NCBI GenBank assembly: GCA_900549275.1
Contig: URNU01000017.1
Coordinates: 1-13,284, forward strand
Reading direction: 5' to 3'
Length of the DNA: 13,284 nt
Source of the DNA: an uncultured Collinsella sp.
GTDB taxonomy: Bacteria > Actinomycetota > Coriobacteriia > Coriobacteriales > Coriobacteriaceae
The position numbers were made by a program, and so were the translations under genes. Below, piece after piece: positions 6,510 through 13,284 of the stretch. The notes below the pieces were generated by a model, which saw only the letters and a list, made by a program, of their open reading frames with translations, made no database searches and was not told the origin of the DNA. How positions within the stretch are numbered: the first letter of the stretch is position 1; every line of letters starts with the position of its first letter.

Positions 6510-6558
6510 GGGCTCCGGAATGAACTCTGACTCAAGTCATCGGGCCCAAATTCTTTTT
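6510..6558 (+). terminator. terminator-like hairpin after the exonuclease gene
   Basis: Starting 3 bp after the exonuclease stop codon, the left arm at 6510-6523 pairs imperfectly, with bulges, with TCATCGGGCCC (6537-6547). TTTTT follows at 6554-6558. The apex contains TGACT-CA-AGTCA. It is a diverged copy of the terminator upstream of the exonuclease gene. Confidence 0.5.
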
Positions 6559-6584
6559 GCACGCCATTTTCATGGGCTGAATAG
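6519..6584 (+). repeat. right copy of imperfect repeat flanking the exonuclease
   Basis: Diverged direct copy of 5571-5623, with the common core TCAAGTCA-N-CGGGCC, then AAA, TTTTT and GAATAG. It includes the first copy of a separate 19-bp repeat (6556-6574). Confidence 0.5.
6556..6574 (+). repeat. 19-bp direct repeat, copy 1
   Basis: TTTGCACGCCATTTTCATG here and TTTGCCCGCCATTTTCATG at 6642-6660 differ at one base in 19, with start positions 86 bp apart, in gene-free DNA. Confidence 0.6.
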
Positions 6585-6641
6585 TGCCGAGATTCAATCG
6601 CCGAAGGCGCTGTTAGTGGGCTTGCGGGGCCAGTTATCTTA

Positions 6642-6660
6642 TTTGCCCGCCATTTTCATG
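6642..6660 (+). repeat. 19-bp direct repeat, copy 2
   Basis: Second copy of the 18/19-identical repeat at 6556-6574, in the same orientation. No function can be assigned from the sequence. Confidence 0.6.
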
Positions 6661-6869
6661 TTGCCCTACCTGTAGGCTTAATTAGCTTTGGTCCCTCTCC
6701 GTCATCAAGATGGACTTAACCCTGGTGTCAGGTATGGACACCGCTCTCGTTTGTTTGACCTTCGCCGCGCGCTCTGCCGCCACGAGAGCCGATGCGTTCT
6801 CCCGCCTTCTGACCTCGACGGCGGTGGGATAATAACCGCAACTACATCCGTCCCATTAGGAGCTGCCCC

Positions 6870-8180
6870 ATGTCTTTCCTAGACCGCCTCTTCGGTACCG
6901 AAGAGGCCGATGAATCCGCCAATGACGTTGCTGCCATCGCGCTCGCACAGGAGCAAGCTCTCTCGAGGATATCCGAAAACGAGTTGGCGGCTCTCAAGGA
7001 TTCTGCAGTGAGGACCGTTAGGCTTCCTGTAGGAAGTAAGGCTGCTATCGCGGCAGATGCTCTCATACCGTTTGGCGCCAACGTCGCACAGGGCGTTAAC
7101 GAGATCGGCATGGCGATGGTCAGGTTCCCAGAGGGCGTGGGCTGGGCGGACCTCTGCTCACGCAAGGCACCCGAATGGGATGGATATAAGCTCCTTTCCA
7201 GTTTTGGCAGTGACGGTAAGTTCAACGAGATGGCTGGTATCAAGCAGGCTGGTCTTCAACCCGCTGCGGTGGCAAACCTTGCGCTTCAGGGTGCCGCGGT
7301 GGCGGTGGGCATGGCGTATATGAACCAGATAAACGAGAAACTTGACGGTCTTCAGTCCGGCATCGAGGCGATTCAGCGAGATATGCAGCGCGAGCGCGAT
7401 GCCGAGCTCAAAGCGGCATATGACGCCCTTGATCGCCTTACTCTCAAGTGCCAGGAGTACGGCGCCAGCGCCGAGAAGCGTCAAGTCGCGCTGCAGATTA
7501 TTGAGGACGCACAATATGAGGCAAACAAGGCGTGGAACTATGAACTCGAGTGCATGAAGGACTTTTCAGCCGAGGTGCGGGCAAGGAAGCGCCTCTCGGC
7601 GGAAAAGATAGCCGAGGAGGCGGAGAAGCTCTCCACGATGGAAACGCGAGCCGCCGTGGCATTCCAGCTTTTCGTTATGGCCCAGCAGATAGGCATGCGT
7701 TTCGAGGGCGACTACACGAGGCAGAGAATTGAAACCGACGGGCAGATAACAAGACGGATGGCGGACGGGTTTTCTTCCGTTCGAGGGGAAGCGAGGTTCG
7801 CTCTTTCGGGGAAAATCTCCAAAGTGGGAGGAAAACCGCTCGCTATCGCTGAGCGCTCGGAAGACGACCGTGAGGTCGAAAATGTTGTCCTGGGGCTGCT
7901 CCACGAAGCGGGAAAAAACGTGAACCGCCTCAACCCGATGCGCATGCGCGCTAAGGCGAAGGCGGACATCTCTGAGAAGCGCGCAAAGCTGCAGGATGTG
8001 GTCTCAAACGAAAACGTTGTCCGAGAAATTGCCGATCGAAATAAGGAGGAGCTCGAAACGATAAACTTCGCCTTCAATGAGGCTGACACGATTGTCATCG
8101 GACCCGACAACGTCACAATTTTCAAGGTGGTAGAGGAGAATGCCGAGACGGGCGATGGTTCTGAGGAAGTGATTGTGTAG
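6870..8180 (+). CDS. unrecognised 436-residue coiled-coil protein with one hydrophobic segment
   Basis: I do not recognise a family. Seen in the protein: an acidic N-terminal region; a hydrophobic stretch LQPAAVANLALQGAAVAVGM at about 129-148, long enough for one membrane span but rich in alanine; then directly MNQINEKLDGLQSGIEAIQR and a long, highly charged helical region (about 155-260) typical of coiled coils; a second charged helical region at about 355-400; and an acidic C-terminus. The arrangement of a short hydrophobic helix followed by a coiled coil is common in uncharacterised proteins of accessory islands. There is no signal peptide and no catalytic motif. The start is well supported: AGGAG (6858-6862) 7 nt before the ATG. 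The gene converges on the DUF262/DUF1524 gene, with 29 bp between stops. It could be a membrane-associated or structural partner; function is unknown. Confidence 0.85.
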   Translation: MSFLDRLFGTEEADESANDVAAIALAQEQALSRISENELAALKDSAVRTVRLPVGSKAAIAADALIPFGANVAQGVNEIGMAMVRFPEGVGWADLCSRKAPEWDGYKLLSSFGSDGKFNEMAGIKQAGLQPAAVANLALQGAAVAVGMAYMNQINEKLDGLQSGIEAIQRDMQRERDAELKAAYDALDRLTLKCQEYGASAEKRQVALQIIEDAQYEANKAWNYELECMKDFSAEVRARKRLSAEKIAEEAEKLSTMETRAAVAFQLFVMAQQIGMRFEGDYTRQRIETDGQITRRMADGFSSVRGEARFALSGKISKVGGKPLAIAERSEDDREVENVVLGLLHEAGKNVNRLNPMRMRAKAKADISEKRAKLQDVVSNENVVREIADRNKEELETINFAFNEADTIVIGPDNVTIFKVVEENAETGDGSEEVIV

Positions 8181-8209
8181 ATATCTTCGAGATGGAGCGC
8201 ATGTAGGGC

Positions 8210-9913
8210 TTAGCGCCAGACCTCCAACGCCTTGTCCGCAAGCCATTCTGCGCGTTCGGCGATGTCACCCTCGTCCCAAGACTTCTTCTCCAAGGCATCG
8301 GCCATGGTCGCAAGGCCGGCGGCACAGAGGGCCAAGCCGTCCTTGTATCCCTTTCCCTGCTTCTTGGTGGTCCAATCGGCATCGCGGATGGAGGCGTTGA
8401 GCGAATGCGTGATGATGGCGAGGTTGCCGAGCGTGAGGAGCTTCCGGTCCCTTCGCGTGGCGGCTTCGTCGTCGAGGGTTCCCCATTTGTTTCGCCACTT
8501 CTTGGGCATCATGTGCTCGAGGGTGTACTGGTTGAATCCGAGCAGGGCTGTGCTGCTCATGCCCGGGCGTATGGCGCTTTCCAGCAGATATAGGACGCCT
8601 TTGGACTGAAGGTTGTACAGGCACGATTCCTCGAACGCCCTTCGAACCTCGTCATCGCCGGGCATGTACGTCGTCGCCTCTTCGTTTGCTTCAAGAGCCT
8701 TCCTCAGCGTCTCCGCGTCCTTCACCTCGTTCAGGATCAGCGAGGTGAACAGCCTGTTGTAGTTCTTCGTGGTCGCCTGAACCAGCGTTCGGCGGACGAT
8801 GTAGCTCTCAAGCAGGGCGAAGACCTCGGATTCCTCGCCCGAAGACTCCGCGTTCTTGCGAACGTAGAGCACGTACGGGATGAGCGTCGAGTTCTTGAGG
8901 CCGAATATCAGCACGTTCAGACGCTCGACGCCGGGAGCGGAGGGGATGTCCGCGTCGCAGCAGCCTGGGTCGAACGTGGACTCGAACACCTCGGCATAGG
9001 CCTTCATGCTGTCGAGGATCTCGTCCTTGTCTCCGTTGCAGTACCTGCCGATGAAGTCCTTGTAGGACTGGAAGAGGTTGGACGTGCGCGAATAGAAGAG
9101 CTTGTCCTCGGTCGTGACGCCACGCCTCTTGTCCTGGACCAGAATCTGGAGGAATGCGTCGAAGAAGAGGTCGACGAGCGTGCGCTTGATGCGCCCGGTA
9201 ACGACCTCCTGCTCCCAATACTCCCTCTTCTCAGCCGTGGGCTCGAAGACGTCCTCCCAGCACTCCTTGAACGCCTGCTCGTTCTCGCGGTTGAAGAAGT
9301 AGTTCTTGAGGAGCTCCGCCGTCGTCAGGCGCACCCCGAGCGAGTTGATGGTGTCGAATATCTGCTGCTCGTCCTCGCCCTCGGTGAGGTCGATGCAGAC
9401 GAACTGGACGTTCGACTTGATCGTGTTCCTGTCGACCTTCTCTGGGTCGATGTTCTTGAGGAAATAGTTGTAGGCAAGGACGATGGACGAGGAGCCCTCG
9501 AGGGGCTCGCAGCCCGTGGCGCTGACGACCTTCTCGAAATCCTGCCGGTCGTACTTGCCATGTCTCAAGGCGACTTCGCCGGTCTCCAGGACGAAATCTC
9601 GCTCGAACAGCCTGTCGGCGTCGATTCTCGCGCAGAGTGCCTTGAAGAAGATGACCATGGTCGTGAGGCGCTGCTGGCCGTCGATGACTGTGCGAACCTC
9701 GGACACCTCGGACCAGGTGTTGCCGGAGGAGGCTTGCTTCAGGATGATCGAGCCCAGGAAATAAGGTCGCTTCGAAGCCGTGACGAACTCCATGTCGCCG
9801 AGGAAGCGCTCCCATTGTTCCTCTCCCCAAACGTACGCGCGCTGGTAGAAGGGTATTTCAAGCAGACGTGATCCGTTGAACACGCCACTTATCGTAGATT
9901 TTCCTGCATCCAT
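8210..9913 (-). CDS. DUF262/DUF1524 protein (GmrSD-like, single chain)
   Basis: A 567-residue protein with both halves of the GmrSD type. The N-terminal DUF262 (ParB/sulfiredoxin-like) has IPFYQRAYVW (20-29), DGQQRLTTM (78-86) and the later FDTINSLGVRLTTAELLKNY (186-205). The C-terminal DUF1524 (HNH-like) has YTLEHMMP with E466-H467, LTLGNLAI (493-500) and SLN (504-506). Family knowledge: GmrSD cleaves DNA containing modified cytosines, with DUF262 using NTP and DUF1524 acting as the nuclease; many single-chain relatives sit in phage-defence islands, and most have unproven targets. The ATG at 9913 has only a weak AGG upstream; TTGACG at 9967-9962 could be its -35 box. The gene faces the 436-residue protein's gene tail to tail and is not in an obvious operon. 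Confidence 0.92.
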   Translation of the reverse strand: MDAGKSTISGVFNGSRLLEIPFYQRAYVWGEEQWERFLGDMEFVTASKRPYFLGSIILKQASSGNTWSEVSEVRTVIDGQQRLTTMVIFFKALCARIDADRLFERDFVLETGEVALRHGKYDRQDFEKVVSATGCEPLEGSSSIVLAYNYFLKNIDPEKVDRNTIKSNVQFVCIDLTEGEDEQQIFDTINSLGVRLTTAELLKNYFFNRENEQAFKECWEDVFEPTAEKREYWEQEVVTGRIKRTLVDLFFDAFLQILVQDKRRGVTTEDKLFYSRTSNLFQSYKDFIGRYCNGDKDEILDSMKAYAEVFESTFDPGCCDADIPSAPGVERLNVLIFGLKNSTLIPYVLYVRKNAESSGEESEVFALLESYIVRRTLVQATTKNYNRLFTSLILNEVKDAETLRKALEANEEATTYMPGDDEVRRAFEESCLYNLQSKGVLYLLESAIRPGMSSTALLGFNQYTLEHMMPKKWRNKWGTLDDEAATRRDRKLLTLGNLAIITHSLNASIRDADWTTKKQGKGYKDGLALCAAGLATMADALEKKSWDEGDIAERAEWLADKALEVWR

Positions 9914-10002
9914 TCTTAAAGACCTATCTATCCTTTGCGGTTATTGTTGGCGGGCCAATTTCGTCAATACACCGCTTAGCCTCTTAATACTCCAGACCCT
10001 TA

Positions 10003-10043
10003 GCATCGGTAACGTTGAACGCAACCAACTCGGCTGCCGATGC
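10003..10043. repeat. inverted repeat in the spacer between DUF262 and PHP operons
   Basis: GCATCGG (10003-10009) and CCGATGC (10037-10043) are perfect complements around a 27-nt loop; the loop contains GTTG and CAAC, which can extend pairing. On the minus strand it lies after the PHP operon and before the DUF262 gene. There is no T-run, so a terminator function is only possible. Confidence 0.35.
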
Positions 10044-10090
10044 CGACAACGCAAGTATCTTTGGAATGGGGAGAGCTTAACGTTTCATTC

Positions 10091-10198
10091 TTAGTGTTTC
10101 GAACCAAAGGCGGTTTCATCAACGCGCTTGAAAATACGGCTTTCTGTCATGTCTTCAGGCACGATGGAGCCAGGTTCTTTTAGTCGGGCATAGACTCT
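10091..10198 (-). pseudogene. orphan protein-like C-terminal frame after the PHP operon
   Basis: A minus-strand frame bounded by stops encodes 35 residues, including EPGSIVPEDMTESRIFKRVD and ending AFGSKH before TAA at 10091-10093. It overlaps the end of the 100-residue gene in another frame. An ATG at 10150 would give only 19 residues. The residue mix looks like a real protein end, so this may be the remnant of a third operon gene or a small coupled peptide. No family is recognised. Confidence 0.25.
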
Positions 10199-10482
10199 TC
10201 ACTCGAAAGCTTGGTGACAGTTTCATCGGATGAATCGCTAATCTTATTAATGCCTTGAACTATATCTTCAATTAGTCCGCAAAAACCATCGAAGGCGCCA
10301 GGAGCCAGCTCGCCAGAAGCATCACGCTCGACCTTGTATTGGCAGCCTCGATGGAAATCGAGCGCCTTAAACAACTCCGTTGCCTTTATGTCGTCCGCCA
10401 GCGGAAACACAGTGGGAGGTTTGTTTTCGACCTGCATCGAAATGCCGCCGCCAGTGCCCTCAAGTTTAATCAATCGCTTCAT
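10180..10482 (-). CDS. 100-residue partner of the PHP-ATPase, unknown function
   Basis: The ATG at 10482 lies inside the last codons of the PHP-ATPase gene (17-bp overlap), with AAGGATGAG about 7 nt upstream, so translation is very likely coupled. The protein begins MKRLIKLEGTGGGISMQVEN, has a middle ATELFKALDFHRGCQYKVE and a helical part GLIEDIVQGINKI, and ends in a Ser/Asp/Glu-rich tail. There is no membrane segment, signal peptide or catalytic motif. I recognise no named domain. The tight overlap suggests a dedicated subunit or regulator of the ATPase, perhaps made in a fixed ratio to it. It could instead be a small immunity-type protein; the sequence does not decide. Confidence 0.82.
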   Translation of the reverse strand: MKRLIKLEGTGGGISMQVENKPPTVFPLADDIKATELFKALDFHRGCQYKVERDASGELAPGAFDGFCGLIEDIVQGINKISDSSDETVTKLSSEESMPD

Positions 10483-12688
10483 ATGCTCTCATCCTTTTGC
10501 GTATGGCATCTTTGCCGCCGTCCATAATGTCGGCAACTTCCTCAAGAATCACCCCTGTGTCGTTCGACTCGAGACAACCAAAAGAAACATCTAAAGGTTT
10601 ATCTGTCCCTTGCTTTAGAACGATTACATTATCAGCGTCCTGGTTGACCACGAGAAGAGGGCTGTGTGTGACAATGATGACCTGGGATCTAGAACGGAGG
10701 TCGTTAAAATAATCTGTTAGGTAGGAACTGACTCTATTGTTTGAGATGTTATCCTCCGGCTGATCGGCCATGAAGACGGATAGCGATGCCTGGGCGCTTG
10801 TGACGTATCTGTAGTACGTTAACGACATCTCGCCAAGAGTATTTCCCATCTTTGCGCTTTCGACGTCCATGATTGTGTCGGTTACGCATTCCTGAGCTTT
10901 TATGAACTTATCGACCATGGTATCGAATGACGTTTCCCAAGGCTTTGCACAGCTCGGTATCGCGCTGGTTATATCTTCCACAGACCGGATCGAAAGCAGC
11001 TTGCCTAAATCCTGATATGCTTTGTTGAAGCACTGGAGGAAATCGCCCAAGAGGTCCGAAGAGTCGGAATACTTCGCACGCCGATTCTTTTCGACGCTGC
11101 TTTGTTGGGCAAGCCAAACAACGTCGTCAACAAAAGAGCGCTTCGCCTTTTTATAAGCAGCCTTTTCGTTATCTTCTTCGCTGCTGCGTTGTTCGGTTCG
11201 TTGATCGTAGGCCTTGATGGAGTTTGATATAACACCTTTAACCAGCGCTTCCGAATTGACTTCCTCGAGGGAATCCTTGACTCTCGAGGATACGATCTCG
11301 AGCTGGCGCTTTGCCTCTTGCAGGTGTTTGATCTCTTCATCGGTGTAGTAGTTGGGTCCCCTTCCAATTTCGGTGTCGATCTTGTTTGTGATGGTGGACA
11401 ACGATTGGTTGGGTGCAGTCCATTTGTTTGTCACATTGGTGAAGTCTTCTGGGCAGGAAACGACGAATGAGTAAGTTGTACCTTCCAGGCTTGGCTGCAA
11501 TGTAAGCGCAGATTCTCCGACAGCAAACATCTTCGTTGCAGCATTGATGTTTGCCGCAATTCTTGATTTCAGATTAGAAGAAAAATGGCGAACCGCATCT
11601 TCGAACGCGCTGTTAGAGACCTCCTCAAATAGACTGTCGTCGAACACCTTGCCGTTTTTGTTGTAATCACCTTGAAGCTGACCTTGCGAAACGAATTTAA
11701 GGCTTGCCTTATCCGGATGTCTGTTGCAGGAAAACCCAGTTTTGCTCTTGAGCGTTTTCACCCATTTTTGCTTCGGAGATTGCTCGGCCAGAAGTGTCAG
11801 CAGAGACGATTTACCTATTCCGTTTTCACCTATTATTACGTTAATCCCAGGACTCATTGGGATGGTAGCCCCACATAGCTTGATCTCAGAAATGTAATCG
11901 GGGCGCATGTCGTAGGCACCCGCCCGCAAGCGCGTATGCGGAGACGTAAGCGCCATCAGCAAGCCTTTGAAGGTGGGCAGTGCTCGCATTTTAGTGCAAA
12001 AGGCCTCCTTGGCTTCCGCCGCTTCATCATGCTTTGGATAGCAAGACCATTGATGGCAGTCGCTGCCAATCACCATCCGTGCCGGAAGCTCTAAATTGGA
12101 AAGCTCGCTTCGAAGGATCCCCTGGACAACGGGTTTGTTGTATTCAAGCGCGTCAATGTATCCGAACTTATAGGCGTTTAGACCATCGGTCGCTCTGCCG
12201 AGCGATCTCTTTTTCTGGCTGCCATTGAAGCCTGAATGCTGATGAGCAATCAGAATCGTATTCAGTTTTATCTGCTCGAGAAGCGCCTCGAATGATGGGA
12301 TGTCGTAATAGCCGCCCTTATCTTTAATCAAGTTCTTTTCTATGGCCCTTTTGATGCGAAGGCGATCATCAGCCGACTTCGCATCAAAAATCGTTATAAC
12401 ATGCGCGATGTCGCGATCTGGTTCGAACTTAACATCAAATTCAACGCCAGCAAGCAGGGATAGCCCGAGATGGTCTGATTCGATTTTCGAATACAAAGCC
12501 TCGTACAGCTGATCGTCGAAACGATTGTGGTCGGTTATGGAGAACAGCGTAATGTCGTTTTCCCTTAGCGCGGATAAAAGCACATGACTGTGCTCGCTAT
12601 CGCATTCGCTAACCAAACCTTTCGGCTCTTTATAGGCACTCGCTTTTGAGTGTATATGCAAGTCAACGCTAATGAGTTGATTAAGCAT
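10466..12688 (-). CDS. PHP phosphoesterase fused to ABC/SMC-type ATPase (TrlF-like)
   Basis: A 740-residue two-part enzyme. The N-terminal PHP domain has its full metal-binding set: DLHIHS (H11, H13), ITDHN (D53, H54), AGVEF (E83), IAHQHSG (H149, H151) and GSDCH (D210, H212), so phosphoesterase or nuclease activity is likely. The C-terminal part is an ABC-like ATPase: Walker A GENGIGKSS (287-295), a charged helical insert (about 430-530), LGEMSLTYY as a poor signature motif, Walker B FMADQPEDN (D642) and the H-loop IIVTHSPL (H675). Family knowledge: this fusion matches what RefSeq names TrlF family AAA-like ATPase and resembles SMC-type defence ATPases with DQPED Walker B motifs (RloC-like). 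The role in this organism is inferred. The start at 12688 places DLHIHS at residue 9, as usual. Codon use is more A+T rich than the flanking genes. Confidence 0.9.
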   Translation of the reverse strand: MLNQLISVDLHIHSKASAYKEPKGLVSECDSEHSHVLLSALRENDITLFSITDHNRFDDQLYEALYSKIESDHLGLSLLAGVEFDVKFEPDRDIAHVITIFDAKSADDRLRIKRAIEKNLIKDKGGYYDIPSFEALLEQIKLNTILIAHQHSGFNGSQKKRSLGRATDGLNAYKFGYIDALEYNKPVVQGILRSELSNLELPARMVIGSDCHQWSCYPKHDEAAEAKEAFCTKMRALPTFKGLLMALTSPHTRLRAGAYDMRPDYISEIKLCGATIPMSPGINVIIGENGIGKSSLLTLLAEQSPKQKWVKTLKSKTGFSCNRHPDKASLKFVSQGQLQGDYNKNGKVFDDSLFEEVSNSAFEDAVRHFSSNLKSRIAANINAATKMFAVGESALTLQPSLEGTTYSFVVSCPEDFTNVTNKWTAPNQSLSTITNKIDTEIGRGPNYYTDEEIKHLQEAKRQLEIVSSRVKDSLEEVNSEALVKGVISNSIKAYDQRTEQRSSEEDNEKAAYKKAKRSFVDDVVWLAQQSSVEKNRRAKYSDSSDLLGDFLQCFNKAYQDLGKLLSIRSVEDITSAIPSCAKPWETSFDTMVDKFIKAQECVTDTIMDVESAKMGNTLGEMSLTYYRYVTSAQASLSVFMADQPEDNISNNRVSSYLTDYFNDLRSRSQVIIVTHSPLLVVNQDADNVIVLKQGTDKPLDVSFGCLESNDTGVILEEVADIMDGGKDAIRKRMRAYEAID

Positions 12689-12690
12689 CT

Positions 12691-12807
12691 CTAAACCTTC
12701 ACTGCTTCGTATTGGTACGTTGTGCGCATGTTGTGGTGGAAGTCGTTTCCGAGTTCCAACGCCTCGAAGTGCAATACAAATGCGTTTTCAGAATTATAAC
12801 GTTGCAT
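12691..12807 (-). CDS. short coupled reading frame or remnant upstream of the PHP-ATPase
   Basis: A 38-residue frame from ATG 12807 ends in TAG 2 nt before the PHP-ATPase ATG (TAG-AG-ATG), the spacing of translationally coupled genes. It reads MQRYNSENAFVLHFEALEL and ends with FHHNMRTTYQYEAVKV, which looks like a genuine protein end. There is no ribosome site before the ATG, and the in-frame extension to 12957 has no protein character. It is either a real small leader gene or the last part of a lost upstream operon member. No family is recognised. Confidence 0.35.
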   Translation of the reverse strand: MQRYNSENAFVLHFEALELGNDFHHNMRTTYQYEAVKV

Positions 12808-12871
12808 TGCTGGCGACTGTTGAGGCGAACGGGTGAACGGCAATATGGTCAGGCGAGGAATCAAAGAGTCA

Positions 12872-12889
12872 GGCAGGGACAATCCTGCC
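12872..12889 (-). terminator. small hairpin after the right-edge gene
   Basis: GGCAGG and CCTGCC (6-bp stem, 6-nt loop) lie about 40 bp beyond the stop of the gene ending at 12929. On the minus strand they are followed by TGACTCTTTG, a poor T-run. It could separate the right-edge gene from the PHP operon. Confidence 0.3.
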
Positions 12890-12928
12890 AACAACGCTGT
12901 CGTGGTCTCGCGTGGCGGGTGCGTTCTC

Positions 12929-13284
12929 CTACACCCCCGCGATCCCGCGCGCGGCACTCAGCAGCTCATACTCCCTCTGGCTCCACTGGTACGGCTCGGC
13001 CGCGCGTACGGCGTCGCGGCACAGATCCAGGAACACCTCGGCTCCCTCGCAGAAGCACTCACGGGCAAAGGCGCCGGATCCGTCCGCAACGCACACGCCG
13101 TCGGCGAAGAGCATCCATCTGGACGGCTCGCGCGAATCGTCTCCGAGCAGCTTGATCTGCAGTACGTGCGGGTCGCCGGCGGCGCAGAGCTCTCTCTCGA
13201 GCTTCTTCACCGTAAAGCGCATCTGGTGGGAGAGGCTGCTCTTGACCATGGCCGAGGCATAGCCGCTCGGCTCGTCCAGAAGAT
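12929..13284 (-). CDS. unrecognised protein, 5' end outside window
   Basis: The frame is open from the right edge to the stop at 12929, giving at least 117 residues. An internal ATG at 13249 would give 106 residues, but it has no ribosome site and the sequence before it (LLDEPSGYASA) reads as protein, so the gene probably starts beyond the window. Visible parts: LSHQMRFTVKKLERELCAAG, VLQIKLLGDD, RWMLFADGVCVADG and a helical end PYQWSQREYELLSAARGIAG. It is soluble, with several cysteines but no CxxC motif. No family is recognised. The GC-rich composition matches the left flank of the window better than the PHP operon does, so this may mark the return to ordinary chromosome. Confidence 0.6.
   Translation of the reverse strand, partial: LLDEPSGYASAMVKSSLSHQMRFTVKKLERELCAAGDPHVLQIKLLGDDSREPSRWMLFADGVCVADGSGAFARECFCEGAEVFLDLCRDAVRAAEPYQWSQREYELLSAARGIAGV

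Larger units (their letters stand above)
6507..6869. other. spacer between the exonuclease and the coiled-coil gene
   Basis: No gene is supported in these 363 bp. Seen are a terminator-like hairpin (6510-6558), a 19-bp direct repeat pair (6556-6574 and 6642-6660), a small hairpin GGTGTC/GACACC (6724-6742), and near the end GATAAT (6828-6833), which could be the -10 box of the next gene, with AGGAG (6858-6862) as its ribosome site. It may be debris of an older insertion, but no transposase fragment is visible. Confidence 0.5.

Noticed and set aside
6724..6742. Hairpin GGTGTC/GACACC as an insertion-sequence end
   Set aside because: There is no matching second end, no target duplication and no transposase fragment nearby; a simple hairpin is enough to explain it.
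12712..13155. Plus-strand frame of 147 residues
   Set aside because: Arginine-rich product antisense to the right-edge gene and running into the spacer; typical shadow in GC-rich DNA.

Overview
The window looks like a piece of a GC-rich gut Actinomycetota chromosome, probably Coriobacteriia and most like Collinsella. This is an inference from the GC-rich coding style and the gene set; there is no rRNA or marker gene to prove it. No tRNA, rRNA, complete insertion sequence or CRISPR array is visible.

Left part (1-3584), ordinary chromosomal genes. A U32-family peptidase/hydroxylase-type protein runs off the left edge on the minus strand. Upstream of it, also on the minus strand, is a YheO-type PAS/HTH regulator with a terminator-like hairpin after its stop. 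Divergent from the regulator is an NCS2 nucleobase permease with a recognisable promoter, a nearby palindrome that could be an operator, and a long GC-rich hairpin after its stop. The regulator/permease pair reads as a purine- or pyrimidine-uptake unit under local control.

Middle part (about 3600-8200), accessory modules separated by gene-poor spacers. First comes the C-terminal remnant of a DUF234-type ATPase. Then come five 23-bp direct repeats in exact register, and an intact AAA_14/DUF4143 ATPase that starts 26 bp after the last repeat. An AT-rich inverted repeat and a possible hidden membrane peptide on the minus strand follow. A DEDDh exonuclease gene is flanked by two related terminator-like sequences. 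After a 363-bp spacer with a further 19-bp direct repeat lies an unrecognised 436-residue coiled-coil protein with one hydrophobic segment.

Right part (8210-12807), minus strand. A single-chain DUF262/DUF1524 protein (GmrSD-like, probably a nuclease) converges on the coiled-coil gene. Further right is a two-gene operon: a PHP phosphoesterase fused to an ABC/SMC-type ATPase (the type RefSeq calls TrlF family), followed by an overlapping 100-residue partner. Short protein-like reading frames lie at both ends of this operon. This stretch is visibly richer in A+T than its surroundings, which suggests transfer. The last gene (12929 to the right edge) is partial and unrecognised.

Overall, 3600-12900 looks like a defence/mobile-function island of small independent modules, several of them decayed, inserted between housekeeping genes. 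The strongest candidates for something new are the 23-bp repeat array in front of the DUF4143 ATPase, the PHP-ATPase plus partner pair, and the unrecognised 436-residue protein.
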